Shown here: positions 16,765 to 27,603 of the stretch, one piece after another
Layout: each line of letters starts with the position of its first letter
Position numbering within the stretch: position 1 is the first letter of the stretch
DNA from: Gordonia amarae NBRC 15530
GTDB lineage: Bacteria > Actinomycetota > Actinomycetes > Mycobacteriales > Mycobacteriaceae
Reading direction: 5' to 3'
DNA: 64,000 nt
Assembly: GCF_000241345.1 (NCBI RefSeq)
Contig: NZ_BAED01000072.1
Location: forward strand, 1-64,000
Made by a program: the position numbers and the translations under genes
Notes under the pieces: model-generated
Databases searched by the model: none
The model's input: the letters and a program-made list of their open reading frames with translations, nothing else
What the model was told of the DNA's origin: nothing

Positions 16765-17325
16765 ATGAGTACCGATCCCTATAAGGACGACATCGACGCG
16801 GTCCTGATCACCGAGGAACAGATCCGGCAACGCACCCGTGAGCTGGCCGAATCGGTGGCCGCACGCTACACCGACACCGAGGACGATCTGCTGCTGATCG
16901 GCGTCCTCAAGGGCGCGATCATGTTCATGACCGACTTCGCCCGGGCGCTGCCCATCCCCTCACAGATGGAGTTCATGGCCGTCAGCAGCTACGGCTCGTC
17001 CACGTCGTCGTCGGGCGTGGTCCGCATCCTCAAGGACCTCGACCGCGACATCTCCGGCCGCGACGTGCTGATCGTTGAGGACATCATCGACTCCGGTCTC
17101 ACGCTGTCGTGGCTGATGCGCAACCTGTCCACCCGCAACCCGCGCAGCCTGCAGGTGTGCACGCTGCTGCGCAAACCCGACGCCATCAGCTGCCCGGTGG
17201 ACGTCGCCGATGTCGGCTTCGACATCCCCAACGAGTTCGTCGTCGGATACGGCCTCGACTACGCCGAGCGGTACCGTGACCTGCCTTACATCGGGCGCCT
17301 CAAGCCGAGCGTCTACGAGCACTGA
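16765..17325 (+). CDS. hpt: Hypoxanthine phosphoribosyltransferase
   Basis: A 186-residue purine salvage enzyme making IMP (and usually GMP) from the free base and PRPP. The PRPP-binding loop VLIVEDIIDSGLTL is at residues 101-114; the flexible loop SYGSSTSSSGVV (about 75-86) and the base-binding end (VGYGLDYAERYRDLPYIG) are intact. The N-terminus is shorter than the 216-residue M. tuberculosis enzyme. It sits between tilS and ftsH as in mycobacteria, although here two unrelated genes intervene after tilS. Confidence 0.94.
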   Translation: MSTDPYKDDIDAVLITEEQIRQRTRELAESVAARYTDTEDDLLLIGVLKGAIMFMTDFARALPIPSQMEFMAVSSYGSSTSSSGVVRILKDLDRDISGRDVLIVEDIIDSGLTLSWLMRNLSTRNPRSLQVCTLLRKPDAISCPVDVADVGFDIPNEFVVGYGLDYAERYRDLPYIGRLKPSVYEH

Positions 17326-17536
17326 TCCGTTCAGCTGCCCGGCCGCGATCGAGGCATCCGGCCGGGCCGGGGAACGGTTTCCCTTCCCTGCGCGTTGACC
17401 GGTAGCCTGGGTCAATAGCCCTCGCCCGCGTCCGCGTGCGCTCACGCCTGCATGCACGCCGCGGGTGCAGTGTGGCAGCGAAGTCGACGGGAAGGACAGC
17501 GGGAACGGCCGACGTGCCGCACCCCACCAACAGCGA

Positions 17537-19780
<2,244 letters not shown>

Positions 19781-19805
19781 TGTGCGCGGTCGGTCATGCG
19801 GCTGT

Positions 19806-19945
19806 GTCGCCGGACCCTTCGAGACGCCTCGCCTCTTGATTCCTGAGGCCGATGTGATGAAGGGCCGGGTACCCCTCTTGATCCCTGAGGCCGAAGCGAC
19901 GAAGGAGCGAGGGTCACGAAGGGTCCGGTGACGCTCCGCACATGA
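19806..19945 (+). repeat. Family A repeat, with an inverted tail fragment at its left edge
   Basis: Two head units (ctcttgattcctgaggcc and ctcttgatccctgaggcc), the second with the full tail gagcgagggtcacgaagggt. The segment at 19809-19832 (cggacccttcgagacgcc) is a tail-like sequence in reverse orientation, also seen at 63365. It separates ftsH from folE. Confidence 0.82.
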
Positions 19946-19974
19946 CGCAACCACGCCTAACTTAGGATCGACTC

Positions 19975-20601
19975 ATGACGATGACCGAAGACAGCGAGCC
20001 CCTGGCCGACGCCACGCCGGCCGGCGCCGCCCGGCGCCCGTTCGACTTCGCCCGCGCCGAGGCCGCGGTGCGCGAGCTGCTGCTGGCCGTCGGCGAGGAT
20101 CCCGACCGCGAGGGCCTGCGCCGTACCCCCGCCCGTGTGGCCAAAGCGTACGAGGAGGTGTTCGCCGGGCTGTACACCGACCCGAGCGAGGTCCTCGCCA
20201 CCACCTTCGATGAGGACCACGACGAGCTGGTGCTGGTCAAGGACATCCCGATGTACTCCACCTGCGAGCATCATCTGGTCTCGTTCCACGGCGTGGCCCA
20301 CGTCGGCTACATCCCGGGCGAGTCCGGCCAGGTGACGGGCCTGTCCAAGCTGGCCCGCCTCGTCGACCTGTACGCGAAGCGTCCCCAGGTGCAGGAGCGG
20401 CTGACCAGTCAGATCGCCGACGCCATCGTCGCCCGGCTCAACCCGCGCGGGGTGATCGTGGTGATCGAGGCCGAGCACCTGTGCATGGCGATGCGCGGGA
20501 TCCGCAAGCCGGGGGCCACCACGACGACGTCGGCGGTGCGCGGTCTGTTCAAGACCAGCGCGGTTTCCCGCGGCGAAGCGCTGGACCTGATCTCCCGCTG
20601 A
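19975..20601 (+). CDS. folE: GTP cyclohydrolase I
   Basis: A 208-residue enzyme that opens GTP to dihydroneopterin triphosphate, the first step of folate synthesis. Zinc ligands are in YSTCEHHLV (Cys97 and the His pair) and IEAEHLCMAMRG. The helix-1 region (EDPDREGLRRTPARVAKAYEE) and RLTSQIADAI are family-typical. TAGGAT at 19963-19968 lies 6 bases before the ATG, so the mRNA may be leaderless. It heads the folE-folP-folB-folK-DUF3180 operon, genes spaced by 1 base or overlapping by 1-4 bases. Confidence 0.95.
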   Translation: MTMTEDSEPLADATPAGAARRPFDFARAEAAVRELLLAVGEDPDREGLRRTPARVAKAYEEVFAGLYTDPSEVLATTFDEDHDELVLVKDIPMYSTCEHHLVSFHGVAHVGYIPGESGQVTGLSKLARLVDLYAKRPQVQERLTSQIADAIVARLNPRGVIVVIEAEHLCMAMRGIRKPGATTTTSAVRGLFKTSAVSRGEALDLISR

Positions 20602-20602
20602 C

Positions 20603-21616
20603 GTGACCCCACCTGCCGCAGTGTCCCCGAGGACCCGGGTGATGGGCGTTCTCAACGTCACCGCCGACTCGTTCTCCGACGGAGGCCGCTACCTCGACGT
20701 CGACGCCGCGGTGGCGCACGGCCGCGAACTGCTCGCCCAGGGCGCCGACATCGTCGACGTGGGCGGCGAGTCGACGCGGCCGGGTGCGGTGCGGATCGAC
20801 CCGGAGATCGAGGCCGCCCGGGTGGCCCCGGTGATCGCGGGCTTGCGCGCACACATCCACGACACACCCGAGCTGGCCGGACGCGAGATCTCCGTCGACA
20901 CGATGCGCGCGCGGGTCGCCGAGGCGGCGATCGAGGCGGGTGCGGGCATCGTCAACGACGTGTCGGGCGGGCGGGCCGATCCGGAGATGGTGCGGGTGGT
21001 CGCGGCCGCGGGCATCCCGTGGATCCTGATGCACTGGCGGCCGCTGGAGGCCACCGGTCGAACTGCCGGTCGTGCCGACCGCCGCGACCTGTTCACCCAC
21101 TCCCTCGACGACATCGGCGGCTACCGCGACGTGGTGGCCGAGGTGAGCGGCGAACTGCTGGCCCAGGTGGACGCCGCGGTGTCCGGCGGAGTAGATCCGG
21201 CCCGGATCATCCTCGACCCGGGACTCGGCTTCGCCAAAGCGCCGGAACATAATTGGGCGCTCCTGCATGCGTTGCCGACGCTCGTCGGGCTCGGTTTCCC
21301 CGTCCTGATCGGTGCCTCGCGCAAACGTTTCCTGGGTTCACTGCTGGCGTCGGACGGCTACGACCGTCCGCCCGCGGGGCGCGAGGTGGCCACGGCCGCG
21401 ATCTCCGCGCTGGCCGCCGCGGGCGGCGCGTGGGGAGTGCGGGTGCACGACGTGACGGCGAGCAGGGACGCGGTGGCCGTCGCCGCCGCGTGGACGGCGG
21501 GCGGCAGGCGCGGCCTGGTCGACGATCTGACACAGCCCGGTCTGACACAGCCCGGTCTGACACAGCCCGGTCTGACGGAACCACCGGCGGGCGGACAGGA
21601 GAACGCGGCGACATGA
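20603..21616 (+). CDS. folP: Dihydropteroate synthase
   Basis: A 337-residue TIM-barrel enzyme joining p-aminobenzoate to pterin pyrophosphate, the sulfonamide target. Signatures: MGVLNVTADSFSDGG, DVGGESTRPGA, IVNDVSGG, ILDPGLGFAKAPEHN and LIGASRKRFLG. GTG start one base after the folE stop. The C-terminus carries a small oddity: residues 309-323 repeat LTQPG three times from a 15-bp DNA tandem repeat, making it longer than the usual 280. It overlaps folB by 4 bases. Confidence 0.95.
   Translation: MTPPAAVSPRTRVMGVLNVTADSFSDGGRYLDVDAAVAHGRELLAQGADIVDVGGESTRPGAVRIDPEIEAARVAPVIAGLRAHIHDTPELAGREISVDTMRARVAEAAIEAGAGIVNDVSGGRADPEMVRVVAAAGIPWILMHWRPLEATGRTAGRADRRDLFTHSLDDIGGYRDVVAEVSGELLAQVDAAVSGGVDPARIILDPGLGFAKAPEHNWALLHALPTLVGLGFPVLIGASRKRFLGSLLASDGYDRPPAGREVATAAISALAAAGGAWGVRVHDVTASRDAVAVAAAWTAGGRRGLVDDLTQPGLTQPGLTQPGLTEPPAGGQENAAT
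21527..21571 (+). repeat. Three tandem 15-bp units at the 3' end of folP
   Basis: ctgacacagcccggt is repeated three times exactly, encoding LTQPG units, followed by a partial fourth (ctgacggaacc). It lies beyond the catalytic barrel. Confidence 0.9.
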
Positions 21617-22005
21617 CCGACCGGATCGAGCTGAAGGGCCTGGTGGTCCGCGGCCATCACGGCGTTTTCGACCACGAGAAGCGCGACGGCCAGGACTTCA
21701 TCGTCGACATCGTGCTGTGGCTGGACCTGCGTGCCGCCGCCGCGTCGGACGACCTCGCGGACACCGTTGACTACGGCGCACTGGCGCAGCGGGCGTACGA
21801 CATCGTCGCGGGCAAGCCGCGGGATCTGATCGAGACGGTGAGTGCGGAGGTGGCCGAGGCGGTGATGACCGATCAGCGGATCACCGCGTGCGAGGTGACG
21901 CTGCACAAGCCCTCGGCGCCCATCCCGCTGACGTTCGGCGATGTGGCGGTGGTGGCCCGCCGGTCCCGCAAGTCGGTCGGCCCGGGTACGGCGGGCCGCG
22001 CCTGA
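21613..22005 (+). CDS. folB: Dihydroneopterin aldolase
   Basis: 130 residues; produces 6-hydroxymethyl-dihydropterin. The family start DRIELKGLVVRGHHGVFDHEKRDGQ is intact, with the conserved Glu in DGQDFIVDIVLWLDL and the catalytic lysine in VTLHKPSAPIP. It is placed between folP and folK, overlapping the first by 4 bases and sharing one base with the second. Confidence 0.94.
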   Translation: MTDRIELKGLVVRGHHGVFDHEKRDGQDFIVDIVLWLDLRAAAASDDLADTVDYGALAQRAYDIVAGKPRDLIETVSAEVAEAVMTDQRITACEVTLHKPSAPIPLTFGDVAVVARRSRKSVGPGTAGRA

Positions 22006-22538
22006 TGAGTCGTGCTGTGCTGTCGGCCGGTTCCAACATGGGCGACACCGTCGCGCATCTGTCGGCGGTCGTGCGGGCCGTGGGCGGGGAGCTCGTGGCC
22101 GTGTCCGGGGTGTACGCGACCCCGCCGTGGGGCGGTGTCGAGCAGGCCGACTTTCACAACATCACCCTGATCGCCGACGGACCCCGCGACGCGCCGGGCT
22201 GGCTCGAACTCTGCCGCGAACTGGAGCGTGATGCCGACAGGGTTCGCGATATTCGTTGGGGTCCAAGGACTTTGGATGTTGACGTGATCACCGTCGACGA
22301 CCGTGGGGTGGTGCTCTCCGACGATCCGGAACTCACGTTGCCGCATCCGCGGGCCGCCGAGCGTGCCTTCGTGCTGGTGCCGTGGCTGGAGATCGAACCC
22401 GGCGCCCGGTTGTGGACCGCCGGCGGACCGAGGCCGATCGCCGAACTGATCGCGGCACTGCCCCGTGAGGAGGTGGCCGCGGTGACCCGGATCCTGCCGG
22501 GGGCCGCCGTCCCGTCGCTGCCGGACTGGGTCCGATGA
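22005..22538 (+). CDS. folK: 6-hydroxymethyl-7,8-dihydropterin pyrophosphokinase
   Basis: A 177-residue kinase that pyrophosphorylates the pterin for FolP. The signatures SAGSNMGD, YATPPWGGVEQADFHN, RWGPRTLDVDVI and LPHPRAAERAFVLVPW are intact. The ATG shares its A with the folB stop (TGATG). Confidence 0.94.
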   Translation: MSRAVLSAGSNMGDTVAHLSAVVRAVGGELVAVSGVYATPPWGGVEQADFHNITLIADGPRDAPGWLELCRELERDADRVRDIRWGPRTLDVDVITVDDRGVVLSDDPELTLPHPRAAERAFVLVPWLEIEPGARLWTAGGPRPIAELIAALPREEVAAVTRILPGAAVPSLPDWVR

Positions 22539-23068
22539 CCACCCCGCGGGGCAACCGGCCCACCGGCGACGCCCCGGAGCCGACGATCGGGCCCACCAAG
22601 CTGCGCGACCTCGCGGCCATCGCCGCGTTCGCCACCGTCGCCTCGTGGATCCTGGTCCGTTACAACTACGGCGACCTGCCGCCGCTGCCGTTGCTGGCGG
22701 GGCTGGTGTTCTACGTGCTGGCCGCGATCGAGGTGGTGGTCGCGTTCGTCGTGCGGGCCCGCGTCGCCGACCGCAACGTGGGCCGGGCGCACGGTCAGCT
22801 GCATCCGCTGATGGCCGCCAGGGTGGTGGCGCTGGCGAAGGCATCGGCGCTGCTCGGGGCCATCGGAACGGGGGTGTGGGCAGGTCTGCTGGCGTACCTG
22901 TGGCGGCACAGTGACCTGGCCGCGGCCCAGGATGACACTCCGGCGGCGGTGATCGGGCTGATCGGCGGTGTGCTGCTGGTGGCGGCGGCGCTCTGGCTCG
23001 AATATTGTTGTCGGGCACCGGATGATCCCACCGACGAGGCGGCCGGCGGACACGCCGACCCGGCATGA
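22535..23068 (+). CDS. DUF3180 membrane protein
   Basis: A 177-residue protein with four predicted membrane segments (about residues 27-45, 52-72, 96-115 and 131-152), sitting directly after folK as Rv3605c does. RAHGQLHPLMAARVVALAKASAL is the conserved DUF3180 core. Function unknown; the consistent location next to folate genes across actinobacteria suggests co-expression, not necessarily a pathway role. ATG overlaps the folK stop by 4 bases. Confidence 0.87.
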   Translation: MTTPRGNRPTGDAPEPTIGPTKLRDLAAIAAFATVASWILVRYNYGDLPPLPLLAGLVFYVLAAIEVVVAFVVRARVADRNVGRAHGQLHPLMAARVVALAKASALLGAIGTGVWAGLLAYLWRHSDLAAAQDDTPAAVIGLIGGVLLVAAALWLEYCCRAPDDPTDEAAGGHADPA

Positions 23069-23141
23069 ACGCGCCGACCAAATCGAGGCGCTCCGCGGGA
23101 GTTCATCGATCGTTGTGCTGCCAGCAGGTAAATTCTCCGAT

Positions 23142-25067
23142 ATGACGACCTCCAACGGCCGTTCGGGCGAGGGTAGACGGGCGCAGCGATCGGCGGGGCA
23201 ATGGCTCATCGGCTTGCTGATCGTTCTCGCTTTGGCGGCCAGTGTGCTGATGGTGATCAACGACGACATGTCGCTGGCCGGTTCACTCGCGGTCATCGCC
23301 GCGCTGTGGGCCGCGGTGATCGCCGCGATCCTGGTGACCAAGTTCCGCCGGCAGGCCGAGGGCGCCGAGGCCAAGAGCCGTGACCTGCGGCTGGTGTACG
23401 AGCTTCAGCTTGAACGGGAGATCGCGGCGCGGCGCCAGTACGAGCTCGACGTCGAGTCCACCATCCGCCGCGAGGTCGCCGACGAGGCCAATCACGAGCT
23501 GGTCGATCTGAAGCACCAGATCGCGTCGCTGCGGGCGAGCCTGGAGGTGCTGCTGGGCGGCCCGCTGCCCGACCAGGGCATCGCGCTGGGCAACGAGCGG
23601 GTGCGTCAGCTCGGTGCCGGATTCGGTGGGCACATGCCCGACGACCTGCGCGCCGCGCAGGATTTCGCGGCCACGGCACCGGCCCGGCAGGACGCGCGTT
23701 CGAGCACGGCCAATGCCGACCCCAACGAGATGACCGAGGTGATCCCGGTGGTCACCGACGACGAGCCGCTGTCGGGGGAGTTCGAGGCGGTCGACTATCC
23801 GGCGTACGGGTCGTCCGACGCCGGCCAGACGGGTCCCCACCAGGCGTACTCCCAGGTCCAGGACCAGGAGGAGTACCCGCGCGAGTTCAACCCCGTCGCG
23901 TATGCCCAGCAGAACTACGGGCAGCAGGACCGGCCGCAGCCGGAGACGGGCCGGCAAGAGGCCGCATCCCAGGACTGGGGCGCCTACGTCGCCAATCGTG
24001 CGGCGGCCGATCAGCCCTCCGACCTGGAGACCACCACCGTCTTCAACCGCCGCGATCTCGACGAGGGTTCTCACGATCCGGCGGCCACCACCCAGATCGC
24101 GTTTGTCGAGTCGGGCCGCGACTACGAGGACATCGGCGAGCACGCCCCGCGCCAGGAGCCCGAGCCGTTCGACCCTGACGCCGACGACGATGCCGAGTCC
24201 TACGACGATCCCGACGCCTATGACGATCCCGCGTCCTACGACGCGGACGACGCAGAGGAAGCTGCCGGGACCCCGGACGAGGCGGAGGCGGAGACGGCTG
24301 ATGCGCCTGAGGCTCCCGATGCGCCTGAGGCTCCCGATGCCACCGAGACCCCGGTCGACGTCGAGACCCAGCATGCCGGCTCACACGAGAGGGCCGATGA
24401 CGACGAGGCCGTCGTCGGCGAACAACCGGAGCTCGCGGGTTTTTTCGATGAGGCGGGGGAGTCCGGTGCCGGGGAGGGCTCCGGGATGGCCGAGCCGGAG
24501 ACCACGGACGACGTCGCTGACGTGACCGGTCCGGAAGATCAGCCGGAGCAGGCCCCGGAAGCACTCGTAGAGGAGACCGGCGAGATCACCGGTGACGCGG
24601 TCGAGGTCGCCGAGCCCGAGCCGGGTGCCCCCGCGGAGTTCGTCACAGAGGATGCCGAGTTCGTCCCCGAGGATGTCGCCTCTTACGAGGCCACCCCAGA
24701 ACAGTTCGTCGCGCAGGATGTCGCCCCCGAGGATGGCGAGTTCGTTCCGGACCACGCGGCGGTCGTCCCGGGCGAGGTCGCCGCGGACCAACCGGCGGCG
24801 GACCAGGCCTGGGCTGAGCAGGGTGTCGCCGGACAGGAGTGGCACGAACAGCCCGCTGCCGAGGTCGTCCCGGAGTCTTCCGACACCGAGCCGGTCGAGG
24901 TCGAAGCGGTTGAGGTCCCGGCCGAGTACCACGGAAGCCATGAGGCGGGCCCCGACATCGGCGGCTTCGCGCTCGGCCGTCGCCGCCGGCGCCGCGACGA
25001 CGAGAACGCCCACACCGGAGGCATGCCGGTGTCCGAACTGCTCCGGCAGTTGCGCGGAGACTCCTGA
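23142..25067 (+). CDS. Two-TM protein with coiled coil and long acidic tail (DUF6779-like, Rv3604c-like)
   Basis: 641 residues. Two membrane segments (about 18-37 and 43-63: WLIGLLIVLALAASVLMVI and SLAVIAALWAAVIAAIL) are followed by a charged helical region with coiled-coil character (residues 70-135, LELQ/EREIAARRQYEL pattern), then about 450 residues of low complexity rich in Glu, Asp, Ala and Pro, including several YDDPDAYDDPASYD units and PDAPEAPDAPEA. The end is basic and ordered (GRRRRRRDDEN...VSELLRQLRGD). TAAATT seven bases before ATG 23142 suggests a leaderless start. Position matches Rv3604c. Likely a membrane-tethered scaffold; role unknown. Confidence 0.8.
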   Translation: MTTSNGRSGEGRRAQRSAGQWLIGLLIVLALAASVLMVINDDMSLAGSLAVIAALWAAVIAAILVTKFRRQAEGAEAKSRDLRLVYELQLEREIAARRQYELDVESTIRREVADEANHELVDLKHQIASLRASLEVLLGGPLPDQGIALGNERVRQLGAGFGGHMPDDLRAAQDFAATAPARQDARSSTANADPNEMTEVIPVVTDDEPLSGEFEAVDYPAYGSSDAGQTGPHQAYSQVQDQEEYPREFNPVAYAQQNYGQQDRPQPETGRQEAASQDWGAYVANRAAADQPSDLETTTVFNRRDLDEGSHDPAATTQIAFVESGRDYEDIGEHAPRQEPEPFDPDADDDAESYDDPDAYDDPASYDADDAEEAAGTPDEAEAETADAPEAPDAPEAPDATETPVDVETQHAGSHERADDDEAVVGEQPELAGFFDEAGESGAGEGSGMAEPETTDDVADVTGPEDQPEQAPEALVEETGEITGDAVEVAEPEPGAPAEFVTEDAEFVPEDVASYEATPEQFVAQDVAPEDGEFVPDHAAVVPGEVAADQPAADQAWAEQGVAGQEWHEQPAAEVVPESSDTEPVEVEAVEVPAEYHGSHEAGPDIGGFALGRRRRRRDDENAHTGGMPVSELLRQLRGDS

Positions 25068-25191
25068 CCCGACTTTTGCCCCGTGAGGCCGGTCACACCT
25101 GACTGGTCCTGTCGATGGTTGACGCCTAGTCTTGGCGTGCAACGTCTGGTACCCGCGCAGCGGGACTGGAACGACATCGTGGAGGACATCG

Positions 25192-26229
25192 GTGACCTCA
25201 CCTTTTGGTGGTGGCGATTTTGAGCTGCCTGACGCACCCGGACCCGGCACGCCCGGCGCCCGGGACTCTGCGTTCGGGTCGGGGGCGGCCGAGTACCTTC
25301 CGGGCGTCTCCAACCTTCCCGCCCCGGCCCGGCTGAGCGTCGGGATCATCTCCGCGGGCCGCGTCGGCACCGCCCTCGGCGAGGCTCTGGAGAAGGCCGG
25401 CCACGTCGTCGCCGGCGTCGTCGCACGATCCCCGAGGTCGCGCGAGCGTGCCGCCGTCCGGCTGCCCGAATCCCCGGTCCTCGACGTCGACGGCGTCGTC
25501 TCGCGCAGCGAGCTCATCATCATCAGCGTTCCCGACGCCGAACTGCCCGCGGTGATCGCACGCATCGCGTCGTGTCCGGGGCTGCGGCCGAGCACGCTGG
25601 TCGCGCACACCGCGGGTGCCCACGGTGTCGGCATCCTCGACCCGATCACCGCCCGCGGCGCCTTGCCGCTGGCGCTGCACCCGGCGATGACGTTCGTCGG
25701 TTCGGCCGACGACACCGTCCGCCTGCACCGCGCCTGCTTCGGCATCACCGCGGCCGACGCCATCGGCGACGCGATCGGGGCGTCGCTGGTGATGGAGATG
25801 GGCGGCGAACCGGTCCGCATCCCCGAGGCGCACCGCACCCTGTACCACGCCGCCCTCGCGCACGGCGCAAACCACCTGATCGCGCTGATCAGCGATGCCG
25901 TGGCCGCACTCAACGCGGCCATCGACGGTGAGGCCGGCGCCGCCAACGCGACGGTCGACGGCGACGCGACCCGGCTGGCCGAGCGGATCCTCGGACCGCT
26001 GGTCACCGCCTCGCTCAGCAATGTGCTGGAACTGGGTCCGTCGGCGCTCACCGGGCCCGTCGCGCGCGGCGACGCCGCAGCGGTGTCCGCGCACCTGGCC
26101 GCGCTGACCACCGTCCCCGACGGCGACGGCCCGCACGGCATCGCCGACGCCTACCGCACCCAGGCCCGCCGCGCCGCCGCGCAGTCCGGCGCACCGACCG
26201 ATCTCATCGAGATGCTGGAGGAACAGTGA
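25192..26229 (+). CDS. Rossmann-like/DUF2520 oxidoreductase (Rv3603c-like)
   Basis: 345 residues. The NAD(P)-binding motif GIISAGRVGTALGEALEKAGH begins about residue 49 and is followed by a DUF2520-type C-terminal helical domain (HRTLYHAALAHGANHLIAL). The pattern resembles NADP-dependent F420/ketopantoate-reductase-like proteins. GTG 25192 is preceded by ggagg at a good distance; an upstream TTG start is rejected. It overlaps panC by 4 bases. Its place at the head of panC-panD suggests involvement in pantoate supply, but that is inference. Confidence 0.8.
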   Translation: MTSPFGGGDFELPDAPGPGTPGARDSAFGSGAAEYLPGVSNLPAPARLSVGIISAGRVGTALGEALEKAGHVVAGVVARSPRSRERAAVRLPESPVLDVDGVVSRSELIIISVPDAELPAVIARIASCPGLRPSTLVAHTAGAHGVGILDPITARGALPLALHPAMTFVGSADDTVRLHRACFGITAADAIGDAIGASLVMEMGGEPVRIPEAHRTLYHAALAHGANHLIALISDAVAALNAAIDGEAGAANATVDGDATRLAERILGPLVTASLSNVLELGPSALTGPVARGDAAAVSAHLAALTTVPDGDGPHGIADAYRTQARRAAAQSGAPTDLIEMLEEQ

Positions 26230-27140
26230 CCACATCCACCACGGCAACGGACTCCGCGCTGTTCGCCCCCGGCGAGCTCACGGTGCACCGCGACCCCGCC
26301 GACCTGCGCCGGGTCAGCAACGCGCTGCGCGCGGCCGGCAAGCGGGTCGCGCTGGTCCCCACGATGGGCGCGTTGCACGCCGGGCACCTCGAACTTGTCC
26401 GGGCGGCCAAGGCCAAGGGCAACACCGTCGTCATCGTCTCGATCTTCGTCAACCCGCTCCAGTTCGGCGCCGGCGAGGATCTCGACGCCTACCCGCGCAC
26501 CTTCGAGGCCGACTGCGAGTTGCTGCGCCCACTGGGCGTGGAGCTGGTGTTCGCACCGACCGTCGCCGGCATGTACCCGAACGGGCAGCGCACCATGATC
26601 CACCCGGGTGCGGCCGGTGAGATCCTCGACGGCATCTCCCGGCCCACCCATTTCGCGGGCATGCTGACCGTCGTCAACAAGCTGCTGTCCATCGCCAACC
26701 CCAACGCGGCCTACTTCGGCGAGAAGGACTACCAGCAGCTGGTCCTGATCAAGCAGATGGTCGATGACCTCAACCTCGGTATCGAGATCGTCGGCGTACC
26801 CACGGTCCGCGAGCCCGACGGCCTGGCGATGTCCTCGCGTAATCGCTACCTCGACGACGCGCAGCGCGAGCTGGCCACCACCCTGTCGGCGGCGCTGGTC
26901 GCGGGCGCGCACGTGGCCGCCCAGGGCAAGGACGCCATTCTGGCCACCGCCCGTGCCGTCATCGAATCCCACCCCGACATCGCGGTCGAGTACATCGAGT
27001 TGCGTGGCCGCATGCTCGAGGAAGCCCCCGAGAAGGGCGACGGCCGGCTGCTCATCGCGGCCCGGATCGGCCCGGCCCGCCTCATCGACAATGTCGGCGT
27101 CGCCATCGGCACCGGTTTCGACGGCCGCGAACAACCCTGA
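26226..27140 (+). CDS. panC: Pantothenate synthetase
   Basis: A 304-residue ligase joining pantoate and beta-alanine with ATP. Motifs: VALVPTMGALHAGHLELV (the HxGH nucleotide site), IFVNPLQFGAGEDLDAYPR, FGEKDYQQLVLIKQMV and AMSSRNRYL (KMSKS-like). Length matches mycobacterial PanC (309). GTG start in a 4-base overlap with the preceding gene. Confidence 0.95.
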   Translation: MTTSTTATDSALFAPGELTVHRDPADLRRVSNALRAAGKRVALVPTMGALHAGHLELVRAAKAKGNTVVIVSIFVNPLQFGAGEDLDAYPRTFEADCELLRPLGVELVFAPTVAGMYPNGQRTMIHPGAAGEILDGISRPTHFAGMLTVVNKLLSIANPNAAYFGEKDYQQLVLIKQMVDDLNLGIEIVGVPTVREPDGLAMSSRNRYLDDAQRELATTLSAALVAGAHVAAQGKDAILATARAVIESHPDIAVEYIELRGRMLEEAPEKGDGRLLIAARIGPARLIDNVGVAIGTGFDGREQP

Positions 27141-27177
27141 CATCAACCACACACCGGAAACACCGAGGGGAAAACCG

Positions 27178-27600
27178 ATGCTCCGCACCATGATGACCTC
27201 AAAGATCCACCGCGCCAAGGTAACTCAGGCCGACCTGCACTACGTCGGATCGGTCACCATCGACTCCGACCTGCTGGAGGCCGCGGGCCTGCTCGAAGGT
27301 GAGCAGGTCACGATCGTCGACATCGACAACGGCGCCCGCCTGGAGACCTACGCGATCGCCGGCGAGCCCGGCTCCGGCGTCATCGGGATCAACGGCGCCG
27401 CAGCACATCTCGTCCACCCAGGCGACCTGGTGATCATCATCGCCTACGGCATTCTCAACGAGCAGGAGCTCAAGGAGTACGCGCCCAACGTGGTGTTCGT
27501 CGATGAGAACAACCGCATCCTGCAGGAGGGCCACGACCCGGCCCACGCCCCCGCCGGCTCGGGCCTCCTCGACCCCCGCGTCATCCTCGCCGACGCCTGA
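27178..27600 (+). CDS. panD: Aspartate 1-decarboxylase proenzyme
   Basis: A 140-residue pyruvoyl enzyme giving beta-alanine. The self-cleavage site Gly24-Ser25 is present in LHYVGSVTID; GINGAAAHLVHPGDLVIIIAY is the conserved core. ATG 27178 follows cgagggg by 6 bases. It is 37 bases after panC and 3 bases before coaX. Confidence 0.95.
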   Translation: MLRTMMTSKIHRAKVTQADLHYVGSVTIDSDLLEAAGLLEGEQVTIVDIDNGARLETYAIAGEPGSGVIGINGAAAHLVHPGDLVIIIAYGILNEQELKEYAPNVVFVDENNRILQEGHDPAHAPAGSGLLDPRVILADA

Positions 27601-27603
27601 CAC

